Below are positions 1 to 6,494 of a stretch of 9,475 bases of DNA, piece by piece. Source of the DNA: Patescibacteria group bacterium (GTDB taxonomy: Bacteria > Patescibacteriota > JABMPQ01 > JAHIRA01); assembly GCA_018818905.1 (NCBI GenBank), contig JAHIRA010000170.1, forward strand, positions 1-9,475. The letters run 5' to 3'. Both the position numbers and the translations under genes were made by a program. The notes under the pieces were generated by a model. That model saw only the letters and a program-made list of their open reading frames with translations, did no database searches and was not told where the DNA came from. How positions within the stretch are numbered: the first letter of the stretch is position 1; each line of letters opens with the position of its first letter.

Positions 1-12
1 AGAATGGTGCCC

Positions 13-32
13 GGTTTATGAAGAGCATAGCC
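13..32 (+). repeat. Small imperfect hairpin at left edge
   Basis: Bases 17-20 (TATG) pair with 26-29 (CATA) around an AAGAG loop. The stem can be extended by a T-G wobble and by G13-G14 with C31-C32 if one T is bulged. It lies six bases before the stronger hairpin at 39-59. Two consecutive hairpins would fit the structured 3' part of a TnpB guide RNA (omega-RNA), but this short, weak stem could also be chance. Confidence 0.3.
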
Positions 33-38
33 AGAAAA

Positions 39-69
39 CCCACGATCTTTAGTCGTGGGATGAATGGCA
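39..69 (+). ncRNA. IS605-type end hairpin, possible omega-RNA 3' end
   Basis: A perfect 7-bp stem, CCCACGA (39-45) with TCGTGGG (53-59), encloses TCTTTAG. Bulging T46 adds a C47-G52 pair and leaves a TTTA loop. It is followed by ATGAATGGC. From memory, hairpins with a CTTTAG-type apex and a short conserved tail are typical of IS200/IS605 right ends, which in tnpB elements coincide with the 3' end of the omega-RNA. Such ends normally lie downstream of tnpB, yet this one lies about 35 bases upstream of a tnpB start. It may therefore belong to a preceding element off the left edge, to a joined right-end/left-end junction, or be a left-end hairpin. There is no U-tract, so a terminator is unlikely. 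Confidence 0.5.
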
Positions 70-103
70 AAGAGTTAAATAGAATACTAGGAAGCTATTA
101 AAC

Positions 104-901
104 ATGTTCAGAACTATTAAGGTATCTCTCCCGATGGAGGGCAGCCTCCTCCAGACGGCGACTGCCTTCAACAGGGCTTGCCAGATGGTTCTAGACTACG
201 GTTCGGAACAGAGAACCTACAACAAGAACAAGCTTAACAGAGACACATACAAGATAGTGAGAAACGCCATCCCCAACCTTCCCTCTGCACTCGTCCAGAC
301 GGCACGTGATCAGGCATCTGAAATGCTGAAGCGCGTGGGCTTCAGGAAAATCGAAAAGAAACGCCTCTCCATAAGATACGATAAACGCACCTTCAAGTTC
401 TACCCAGAGTCAAATCGGGTATCCCTCACCACGGTCTTCGGCAGACTCAGCTTCCCCTTCAAGCACTATGCCTATATGGATCACTGGAAGGGTGAATACA
501 CAAACGCCCAGCTCCTCATACGAGGCAAGAAGGCCCTCCTCAATGTACAGGTCAAAATCCCAGATCCACCGCATATAGAAGGGTCTGAAACACTCGGCGT
601 CGACAGGGGAATCACGAACATCGCCGTATGCTCCGATAATACCTTCTATAACTCAAAGCACCTAAGAGCCGTGAAGGGAAGATACCAGCATAATAAACAG
701 GCGCTCCAAAGCGTGGGCACTCGGTCCGCCAAGAGGCACCTCAGGCGCCTCAGCGGTCGAGAGAGACGGTTCGCTAGGAGCGTGAACCACCGCCTATCTA
801 AGGCAATGGTTGCTAAACCCTGTGACGTTATCGCTTTAGAGAACTTGATCTTATCTCCAACCTGGACATCAAAGCCAAGTTTATCACCCGGTCCAAAATA
901 A
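104..901 (+). pseudogene. tnpB: TnpB (IS200/IS605 OrfB), 3'-truncated
   Basis: TnpB proteins are RuvC-type RNA-guided nucleases carried by IS200/IS605 elements. The N-terminal part matches the family (AFNRACQMVLDYGSEQRTYN, residues 21-40). The first RuvC segment is GVDRGITNIAV with catalytic Asp167, and an Arg-rich bridge-like helix lies around residues 210-232. The second RuvC segment is VIALENL with Glu246. Family members run to about 370-400 residues. Here the third RuvC Asp and the zinc-ribbon Cys motif are missing: after residue 248 the frame runs out of register through lysS DNA for about 17 codons and stops at 899-901. The product should be inactive as a nuclease. The ATG is supported by AGGAAG at 89-94. 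Family identity is secure; whether the truncation is biological or an assembly error is not. Confidence 0.88.
836..850. other. tnpB/lysS breakpoint
   Basis: The TnpB-conserved ALENL ends at 847 in one frame. The LysRS-conserved R-E-L-D-L-I begins at 838 in another frame and continues without interruption. Bases 838-847 (agagaacttg) therefore satisfy both families, a shared stretch of about 10 bases at the join. In the lysS frame a TGA occurs at 823-825, and the codons between it and 838 do not continue the LysRS pattern convincingly. No target duplication or IS end is visible here. This fits a microhomology-mediated rearrangement or an assembly join through a short shared word. Confidence 0.75.
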
Positions 902-1029
902 TCAGCGAAATTCGCCATTATCTGGAGAAAAACAATTTTATTGAGGTTGAGACGCCAGTCCTTCAAGTCATCCCCGGTGGAGCTTCCGCCAAACCTTTCA
1001 CTACTCATAACAACGCTTTTGATATCGAA

Positions 1030-2475
1030 ATGTATCTTCGCGTCGCTCCCGAGCTTTATCTCAAACGTCTGATAGTGGGTGGATTTGAGAAAGTCTATGA
1101 AATTGGTCGTCAGTTTAGAAATGAGGGGGTTGATCACCAGCACAATCCAGAATTTACCTCATGTGAATTCTATTGGGCCTATCAGGACTATGAGGGCTTG
1201 ATGAATTTTACTGAAGAAATGCTTTCAGAGATCATAAAAAAAGTTACCGGAAGTCTGGTTGTGGAATATGAAGATCAAAAACTGGACTTTTCCCTGCCCT
1301 GGAAAAGGCATAAATTCGCTGAACTAATCAAAGAGGAAACTGGGGTTGATATCATGAAAACTAAAGATGAAAAAGAATTAAAAGAAATAATCCAAGAAAA
1401 AGGCTACCAAGTCGACAAAAATGCCGGTTGGGCCAAAATGGTTGATGATTTCTATAAAGTTGCTGTTAGAGACAAACTAATTCAACCTTGTTTTGTGACC
1501 GATTATCCACTGGAACTTGAGCCCCTGGCCAAGAAAAAAGAGGACAACCCAGAATTGGTACAACGTTTTCAACTCTTGGTTGTTGGTCTCGAAATTATCA
1601 AGGCCTACACTGAGCTCAATGACCCCATAGATCAAATGGATCGCTTCAAAAAACAGCAAGAGCTCAGAGAAAAAGGGGACGATGAAGCCCAGTTTATAGA
1701 TGAAGATTTTGTGACCTCACTCGAGTACGGGCTGCCTCCAACAGCTGGTTGGGGTATGGGCATTGATCGTTTGGTGGCTTTGCTGACCAATTCTCATAGT
1801 CTCAGAGAAGTTATTCTTTTTCCCACCATGAAACCGGTTGAGCAGAAGACGGTTTCCACAGCGGAAAAATCTCAGTCTTCCAAGAAGAAGAATGAAAGCA
1901 AAAATGTAGAGGCTAACATTACAAGAGATGAAGCTCTAGAATTTATCAAAGGAAGAGTCAAAAATGAAAACTCTCTTAAGCATATGCTAGCAACCGAAGC
2001 TATTATGAAAGGTCTTGCCAAAGAGTTTGACCAAAATGAAGAAATATGGGGATTAGCTGGACTGCTTCATGATTCTGACATGGAGATTAAAGAAGCTCAG
2101 ACTGATATGTCAAAACACGGTACTATGGGCGCTGACGAACTCAAAGCAAAAGGAGTTTCTGAAGTAATAACTTCTGCTATCAAAGCTCATAACGAAGCTA
2201 CTGGTGAGCCCCGAGATACGCTTATCAAGCAAGCTATCTATGCAGCCGATCCACTTACGGGGCTTATTGTGACTACAGCCCTAGTTAGACCCGACAAAAA
2301 AATAAATAGTGTCAAATTGAAGTCTCTCAAGAAGAAATTCAAAGACAAATCCTTTGCCAAAGGTGCCAAAAGAGAAGCTATCATGTCCTGTGAAGAGTTT
2401 GGACTTCCCCTTGATAAATTCCTAGAAATTGGTTTGTCGTCCATGCAAAAAATTGCAGATGAGTTGGATCTCTAA
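1030..2475 (+). CDS. lysS: Lysyl-tRNA synthetase catalytic domain (5'-truncated) fused to HD hydrolase domain
   Basis: Class II lysyl-tRNA synthetase attaches lysine to tRNA-Lys. LysRS-like coding starts near 838, but the first in-frame ATG is 1030; no ATG, GTG or TTG occurs between 841 and 1029. Motif 1 (IEVETP at 940-957, then GGASAKPF) lies before that ATG. Motif 2 (FRNEG...HNPEFT, 1114-1158) and motif 3 (GLPPTAGWGMGIDRL, 1729-1773) lie after it. The roughly 150-residue anticodon-binding OB-fold is absent, replaced by tnpB. After the usual LysRS end (ILFPTMKP, to about 1836) a Lys/Ser/Glu-rich linker leads in frame into an HD-superfamily domain (about 1915-2472). That domain has His at 1981, the HD pair at 2068-2073, His at 2116 and 2188, and Asp at 2248, and it resembles the predicted hydrolases of COG2316. 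A product starting at 1030 lacks motif 1 and should not aminoacylate; the HD domain looks intact. Confidence 0.9.
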   Translation: MYLRVAPELYLKRLIVGGFEKVYEIGRQFRNEGVDHQHNPEFTSCEFYWAYQDYEGLMNFTEEMLSEIIKKVTGSLVVEYEDQKLDFSLPWKRHKFAELIKEETGVDIMKTKDEKELKEIIQEKGYQVDKNAGWAKMVDDFYKVAVRDKLIQPCFVTDYPLELEPLAKKKEDNPELVQRFQLLVVGLEIIKAYTELNDPIDQMDRFKKQQELREKGDDEAQFIDEDFVTSLEYGLPPTAGWGMGIDRLVALLTNSHSLREVILFPTMKPVEQKTVSTAEKSQSSKKKNESKNVEANITRDEALEFIKGRVKNENSLKHMLATEAIMKGLAKEFDQNEEIWGLAGLLHDSDMEIKEAQTDMSKHGTMGADELKAKGVSEVITSAIKAHNEATGEPRDTLIKQAIYAADPLTGLIVTTALVRPDKKINSVKLKSLKKKFKDKSFAKGAKREAIMSCEEFGLPLDKFLEIGLSSMQKIADELDL

Positions 2476-2885
2476 TGAAAGAGATTTTTGAAACAACGTA
2501 TCGGTTGTGTCAAGACTGGGAGCTTCGCAAATTTAGTCTCAGAGAGAGACTTAGAGATACCCGCGATGAGACATGGGAAATGATAGAGGCAATCATCCAG
2601 AAAAAAAGAAGTGAAGAAATAGGTATGGAATATGGAGATGTGTTATTTACTATTATTCGGCATGGCCAGAAAGAAAGAATCAGATTGTTTAGTAGAGTTA
2701 TTTTTTATTTCATGCCCAAAAAAATTTGTTTGCAGCGAAAATTAAAAGTTTTTCAGGAAAGAGATATTTGGTGGATGAGACACTACGGCTTTCACTGCAT
2801 TAGAAATTATCACAACAAAGAAAAACGAGAAAAAATTATCAGGCGTCATGAAGAAGGAAGGGAGGGGCAAGAATGGATAAAGTGA
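2475..2885 (+). CDS. Divergent MazG-like nucleotide pyrophosphohydrolase
   Basis: This 136-residue protein probably belongs to the all-alpha NTP pyrophosphatase (MazG-like) superfamily, which hydrolyses NTPs to NMP and pyrophosphate using Mg2+ held by an ExxE...ExxD motif. That motif is visible: E32-T-W-E35 and E52-Y-G-D55, separated by 16 residues and followed by VLF as in MazG proteins. The C-terminal half (from about residue 60) is rich in Arg, Lys, Trp and His and I do not recognise it, although residues 85-100 could be the last MazG helix. Its ATG shares one base with the lysS stop (TAATG), suggesting translational coupling. It stands two genes before an RdgB-type diphosphatase, which supports a nucleotide-cleaning role. 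The assignment rests on the motif alone, so it is moderate. Confidence 0.6.
   Translation: MKEIFETTYRLCQDWELRKFSLRERLRDTRDETWEMIEAIIQKKRSEEIGMEYGDVLFTIIRHGQKERIRLFSRVIFYFMPKKICLQRKLKVFQERDIWWMRHYGFHCIRNYHNKEKREKIIRRHEEGREGQEWIK
2861..2867 (+). promoter_or_regulatory. Strong Shine-Dalgarno site for the nucleotidyltransferase
   Basis: GGAGGGG ends five bases before the ATG at 2873, inside the 3' end of the MazG-like gene. It is the only strong Shine-Dalgarno sequence I found among the starts after the tnpB region. It fixes the start at 2873 and would allow independent ribosome entry at this overlapping gene. Confidence 0.7.
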
Positions 2886-3277
2886 AAAAAGTTATGGTCT
2901 TTGGTACTTTTGACAAACTGCACAAGGGTCATGTAGATTTTTTCAAGCAGGCCAAGAAGCATGGTCAGTATTTACTTGTTGTTGTTGGTCTCGATGAGAC
3001 AGTCACAGTAGTTAAGGGTAGGCCTCCACGTACAGATCAACTCTCACGATTAAGAGAAGTTGCTTCTGTTCCAGAGGTTGATTTTGTCAGACTTGGTTAT
3101 CGACATGACCCATATCAAGTCATTTCGGAAGAAAGGCCAGATATTATTGCTCTCGGTTACGATCAGCAATCTTTCACCGATGATCTCAAGAGTTTCATTG
3201 AAGATAAAGAATTACCTATTAGTATTGTTAGGCTCAAGCCCTTTAAGCCAGAGCGTTACAAATCAAGTTTAATTTAG
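2873..3277 (+). CDS. Cytidylyltransferase-like nucleotidyltransferase (RibL/TagD-like)
   Basis: This 134-residue single-domain protein is of the HxGH nucleotidyltransferase family, which transfers a nucleotide from CTP or ATP to a phosphorylated substrate. The signature GTFDKLHKGH is at residues 11-20. DETVTVVKGR follows at about 41-50, PDIIALGYDQQSF around 88-100, and a C-terminal KPERYKSS in place of the usual Ser/Thr nucleotide loop. The overall pattern resembles archaeal FAD synthase (RibL), which adenylylates FMN. Glycerol-3-phosphate cytidylyltransferase (TagD) and the RfaE C-terminal domain share the fold, so the substrate is uncertain. The start overlaps the preceding stop by 13 bases and has a strong Shine-Dalgarno sequence. 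Confidence 0.85.
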   Translation: MDKVKKVMVFGTFDKLHKGHVDFFKQAKKHGQYLLVVVGLDETVTVVKGRPPRTDQLSRLREVASVPEVDFVRLGYRHDPYQVISEERPDIIALGYDQQSFTDDLKSFIEDKELPISIVRLKPFKPERYKSSLI

Positions 3278-3279
3278 TT

Positions 3280-3879
3280 ATGAATATTCTAGTCGCTACC
3301 ACCAACCCAGGAAAGGTCAAAGAATACCGGCATTTCTTCAAAGATTTGTCAGTTACTTTCTTGAGCCTCAAGGATGCTGGAATTGACCAAGAGTTTGAAG
3401 AAACAGGTCAAACCTTGGCCGAAAATTCTCTTGGTAAAGCTTCATTTTATGGTGATTTGAGCGGGGAAATGACAGTGGCTGATGACACTGGCTTATTTGT
3501 CAAAGCCCTAAGTGAAAAGCCTGGAGTCAAAAGTGCTAGATATGCCAAAACTGACTCTCTTCGAATGAAAAAAGTCCTAGAAAATTTGCAAAATGTGCCG
3601 TATAATGAAAGAGAAGCTGATTTCAAGGTTGTGATCTCTCTCTATTACTCAAAAACAAAATTCCACAAATCCTTTGAAGGGGAGATCAAAGGCATGATTG
3701 TAGATGAAGAAAGACAAGTTGTTCAGCGAGGTTTTGGCTACGATCCGATTTTTTATGTACCAAAAGCAGGAAAAACATTCGCTGAAATGACCGGTCCAGA
3801 AAAAAATGCCCTTAGTCATCGTGGAATAGCTTTTAAAAAACTTAGTCATTTTTTAAGTCAAACTTTAGATAAAAAATAA
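3280..3879 (+). CDS. rdgB: XTP/dITP diphosphatase (RdgB/HAM1 family)
   Basis: This cytoplasmic enzyme hydrolyses non-canonical purine triphosphates (ITP, dITP, XTP) to the monophosphate and pyrophosphate, keeping them out of nucleic acids. Family landmarks are all present in 199 residues, a normal length: TTNPGK at 7-12, ETGQTLAENSLGKA at 41-54, the catalytic ADDTGL at 67-72, PGVKSARYA at 81-89, GFGYDPIF at 151-158, GKTFAEM at 164-170 and SHRG at 179-182. The middle (residues 104-145) is less conserved, as is common. The start lies two bases after the preceding TAG and has no clear Shine-Dalgarno sequence, so it is probably reached by re-initiation. It is the third nucleotide-related gene in a row. 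Confidence 0.95.
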   Translation: MNILVATTNPGKVKEYRHFFKDLSVTFLSLKDAGIDQEFEETGQTLAENSLGKASFYGDLSGEMTVADDTGLFVKALSEKPGVKSARYAKTDSLRMKKVLENLQNVPYNEREADFKVVISLYYSKTKFHKSFEGEIKGMIVDEERQVVQRGFGYDPIFYVPKAGKTFAEMTGPEKNALSHRGIAFKKLSHFLSQTLDKK

Positions 3880-3894
3880 AGCAAAATAACAAAA

Positions 3895-5193
3895 ATGAAA
3901 AAACTAAAAATTGCTCTGATTTCTCTGGTGCTGTTGATTCTACCGGTCTCTGTGTTCGCTGCAGAGATAAAAAGTGAAGCAAGCTACACCTTGGCCTCAG
4001 GAGATGAACTTAACGATGATCTTTTTGTCTCAGGTCAAACTATTGTCATTGATGGTAAAGTCAATGGCGATGTTTTTGCTGCTGGAAACAATATTAAAGT
4101 TACCGGGGAAATCACTGGTAGTCTTTTTGCCGTTGCCTCAACGGTTGATGTCCAAGGAAAAATCGGCAATGATCTCTTTGCGGCCGCTGGCAGTGTTTTT
4201 ATTGATTCAGAAGTAGAAGATAATATTTTTATCGCTGGCGGTTCTGCCGTAACTCAAAGTAAGTTTAGGGGTGGTAGGGACCTTTTTATTGCCGCTGGAA
4301 TCTCTGATATCAGTGGGTATCTAGCCAGAAATTTGTATGCTGGGTCGGGTTCTATGAATGTCAACGGTCGGGTTGATGGCGACGCTTACCTTCAAGTTGG
4401 AGACGAAGATTCAAATGTCAAATATGGCAACACCGATGCTCAAGGCGGCTTAACCCTCAAAAAGGGGTCGGCTATTGGTGGAAATCTTGAATACCAAGCC
4501 AATCAGAAAGCCAAGATCGAGAGTGGCGCCAAGGTGACAGGTAAAACTACCTACAAACCATATCCCACCAAAACCAAAGTTGACGATGGTAAGACTCTAG
4601 CCGAGAAAGAAAAGGCCGCTGGGGCCCAACTCTTTACTTTTGCTGCCTTTAGAAAATCAGTTGGCTTTGTTGAATTTGTTATTCTAGCCATTCTTTTCCT
4701 AGCAATTTTCAAGAGACAGTCTCAAGAGATTATCACCGCTTTCCGCATCAGTTACGGCAAAACCTTTGGCGTCGGCGTTCTAGTCCTCTTCATCATCGGA
4801 TTTCTCTTCCTGGCCTTGCCACTAAGTATCCTAATGGTTATTCTCGGAGCTCAATTGCCACTCATTCTGGCTGCTGTTGTCTACCTGGTTCTTTACATGA
4901 GTAAAATCATCACAGCCTATTACCTTGGTGAGCTGATCATGAGAAAGCTTTTCAAAGAAAAAACCTACTCTCCTTATGCTCAGGTTGCTGTGGGTGCTAT
5001 CGTTGTTTCGGCCTTGATTGTTTTCCCAATTTTTGGTATCCTGTTTAAGATTTTGATCATGGCCTTTGGGCTTGGAGCAGCCTTTATCTGGTGCTATCAG
5101 AAAATGAAAAGAATGCCAGAAGCAGCTTCAAAGACTGTCAGTAGAACCAGAAGAAAGGTGGCCACAAAAATCAGTAAATCTAAGAAAAAGTAA
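3895..5193 (+). CDS. Exported bactofilin-like repeat protein with C-terminal membrane domain
   Basis: This 432-residue protein is of unknown function. Residues 1-22 form a signal peptide (positively charged MKK, hydrophobic core, cleavage likely after VFA). Residues 41-161 contain seven tandem 17-residue repeats with the pattern G/D/N-D/N-L-F-x-A-x-G, the short-rung beta-helix style seen in bactofilins and polymer-forming proteins. Degenerate beta-strands continue to about 215. A polar linker (215-250) precedes about four hydrophobic segments (roughly 257-272, 290-318, 321-343, 363-400), then a strongly basic tail (403-432). The likely topology is an extracytoplasmic beta-helix anchored in the membrane, unlike cytoplasmic bactofilins. 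A role in envelope shape or surface scaffolding is inference. It starts 15 bases after rdgB without a Shine-Dalgarno sequence. Confidence 0.8.
   Translation: MKKLKIALISLVLLILPVSVFAAEIKSEASYTLASGDELNDDLFVSGQTIVIDGKVNGDVFAAGNNIKVTGEITGSLFAVASTVDVQGKIGNDLFAAAGSVFIDSEVEDNIFIAGGSAVTQSKFRGGRDLFIAAGISDISGYLARNLYAGSGSMNVNGRVDGDAYLQVGDEDSNVKYGNTDAQGGLTLKKGSAIGGNLEYQANQKAKIESGAKVTGKTTYKPYPTKTKVDDGKTLAEKEKAAGAQLFTFAAFRKSVGFVEFVILAILFLAIFKRQSQEIITAFRISYGKTFGVGVLVLFIIGFLFLALPLSILMVILGAQLPLILAAVVYLVLYMSKIITAYYLGELIMRKLFKEKTYSPYAQVAVGAIVVSALIVFPIFGILFKILIMAFGLGAAFIWCYQKMKRMPEAASKTVSRTRRKVATKISKSKKK
4015..4377 (+). repeat. Seven tandem 17-residue (51-bp) coding repeats
   Basis: Within the bactofilin-like gene, residues 41-57, 58-74, 75-91, 92-108, 109-125, 128-144 and 145-161 align on a 17-residue period: a polar pair, L/V/I-F/Y, small residues around A-G, alternating hydrophobics, then G-x-hydrophobic. 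Only one two-residue insertion (126-127, GG) breaks the register. An eighth, partial unit begins at 162. The similarity is at protein level; the DNA copies have diverged, so this is an old beta-helix repeat and not a recent tandem duplication. Confidence 0.8.
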
Positions 5194-5203
5194 CCAAGCT
5201 TCA

Positions 5204-6484
5204 ATGATAGACATCAATCTTTTACGAAAAGAAAAGGAGAAAGTTCGAGCTGAGCTAAAAAAAAGAAACAAGGAGGCTGGAATTGTTGATGACATTCTGA
5301 AGGTTGACAAGGACAAACGTGAGCTTCTGTCAAAAATAGAAGAACAAAAAGCCAGGCAAAATAGTTTCTCCGAAAAGATTCATACTCTTTCAGGGCAAGA
5401 AAAACAGCAAAACATCATTGAGATGAAAGCTGTTTCGGAAAGGATCAAAGAGCAAGAGCCCAAGCTCAAGAAAATTGAAAAAGAGTATTCTAGATTGATG
5501 TCTTCACTTCCCAATATCTCTCATCCTTCAGTTGTTACAGGTAAAGATGATGCAAGCAATGAGGTCGAAAAAAAGTGGGGAGAAATTCCCAAGTTCGATT
5601 TCAAGCCCAAGTCTCACATCGAACTTGGCGAAGAGCTTGATGTAATAGATATCAAGCGTGGCGTCAAAGTGTCTGGCAACCGCTTTTATTACCTCAAGGG
5701 AGACTTGGTGCGGTTAGAACACGCCATCATTCAGTATTTGTTTGATTTGCTGGCAGAGAAAGGTTTTACACTTCTGAATGTACCCGTTCTTGTCAAAGAG
5801 AAAGCTTTGTACGGAACAGGATTTTTTCCAGCCGAAAAAAATGAAATCTACAATGTCAATCCAGAAGATGATGATTTATATCTTATCGGAACTTCTGAGG
5901 TTTCTTTGGCCAGTTACCATGCTGATGAAATCCTAGAAGAGGAAGATTTACCCAAGAAGTACTTTGCTTTTTCGTCTTGTTTCAGACGAGAAGCAGGAGC
6001 CTACGGGCGAGATACAAAAGGAATCTTCAGGGTACATCAGTTCGAGAAAGTAGAAATGTTTCAACTGATTAAAGAAGAAGATTCTTGGCGAGAGTACGAA
6101 AAAATGCTGGAAATTTTTGAAGAAATCCTTCAGCGCCTCGAAATTCCGTATCAGCGAGTACTATTATCTACCGGTGATATTTCTCAGCAGTCGGCCAAAA
6201 CAACTGATCTTGAAGGCTGGTTTCCAAGCCAAGAGAAGTATCGCGAGCTAGGTTCAGGCTCAAACACGACCACCTTCCAATCAAGACGATTAAATATTCG
6301 TTACCAAGACAAAAACAAAAAGAAACATTTTGCCCATCTCATGAATTGTACTGCGGCGGCTATGCCTCGGCTTCTCATCTGTATTCTAGAAAACTATCAG
6401 CAAAAAGATGGCTCGGTCATTGTTCCTCAAGTTCTGAGACCTTACTTTTCCGGAAAGGACGTTATCAAAAAGTCAAATTCCTAA
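5204..6484 (+). CDS. serS: Seryl-tRNA synthetase
   Basis: This class II synthetase attaches serine to tRNA-Ser (and tRNA-Sec where present). It is complete at 426 residues. The N-terminus MIDINLLRKEKEKV is canonical and fixes the start. Residues 28-100 form the charged antiparallel coiled-coil arm that grips the tRNA long variable arm. The catalytic core shows LYLIGTSEVSL (225-235), motif 2 FRREAGAYGRDTKGIFRVHQF (260-280), ELGSGSNTTTFQSRR (348-362) and motif 3 MNCTAAAMPRLLICILENYQQKDGS (380-404) with Arg389. In E. coli-type enzymes the corresponding parts read SCSNCTDFQ and LNG...GR, so this is a variant subtype, but the key Arg, Glu and Asn positions look kept. The gene starts 10 bases after the previous stop without a Shine-Dalgarno sequence. 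Confidence 0.97.
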   Translation: MIDINLLRKEKEKVRAELKKRNKEAGIVDDILKVDKDKRELLSKIEEQKARQNSFSEKIHTLSGQEKQQNIIEMKAVSERIKEQEPKLKKIEKEYSRLMSSLPNISHPSVVTGKDDASNEVEKKWGEIPKFDFKPKSHIELGEELDVIDIKRGVKVSGNRFYYLKGDLVRLEHAIIQYLFDLLAEKGFTLLNVPVLVKEKALYGTGFFPAEKNEIYNVNPEDDDLYLIGTSEVSLASYHADEILEEEDLPKKYFAFSSCFRREAGAYGRDTKGIFRVHQFEKVEMFQLIKEEDSWREYEKMLEIFEEILQRLEIPYQRVLLSTGDISQQSAKTTDLEGWFPSQEKYRELGSGSNTTTFQSRRLNIRYQDKNKKKHFAHLMNCTAAAMPRLLICILENYQQKDGSVIVPQVLRPYFSGKDVIKKSNS

Positions 6485-6494
6485 AAACTCCCAT

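Larger units (their letters stand above)
1..847 (+). mobile_element. Partial IS200/IS605 (IS1341-like) element
   Basis: This stretch holds two small hairpins followed by a tnpB gene that breaks off after its second RuvC segment. No tnpA transposase is visible, so it would be a TnpB-only element or the part of a larger one that survives here. It differs in composition from its surroundings: hand counts give 29/60 G+C at 541-600 and 40/60 at 721-780, against 24/60 at 1381-1440 in lysS, and its codons often end in C. The left boundary lies at or beyond the window edge. The right boundary is the abrupt switch to lysS near 838-850, where no element end is seen. The call as IS200/IS605-type rests on the TnpB protein and the hairpin. 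Confidence 0.7.

Noticed and set aside
39..59. Hairpin considered as a rho-independent terminator
   Set aside because: There is no run of T after the stem; the following bases ATGAATGGC fit an IS200/IS605 end better.
646..1143. Long open frame on the minus strand across the tnpB/lysS join
   Set aside because: It lies antisense to two recognisable protein families, spans the breakpoint, and its translation has no recognisable motif. It is a shadow of the coding strand.
2690..2780. Possible frameshift in the MazG-like gene near runs of A and T
   Set aside because: I read the neighbouring frame through part of this region and found no better family match, and the current frame is open with a plausible last MazG-type helix. 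There is no evidence of a shift.
3860..3895. A/T-rich gap before the bactofilin-like gene as promoter or terminator
   Set aside because: Only 15 bases separate the genes. I see no stem-loop and no convincing -35/-10 pair distinguishable from the AT-rich background.
3974..4216. Second open frame inside the bactofilin-like gene
   Set aside because: It is an alternate frame of the repeat region, opened by its compositional bias. The main frame has the signal peptide, repeats and membrane segments.
4015..4377. Tandem repeats considered as a CRISPR or DNA satellite
   Set aside because: The periodicity is in the protein (17 residues); the DNA units are too diverged and there are no spacers.
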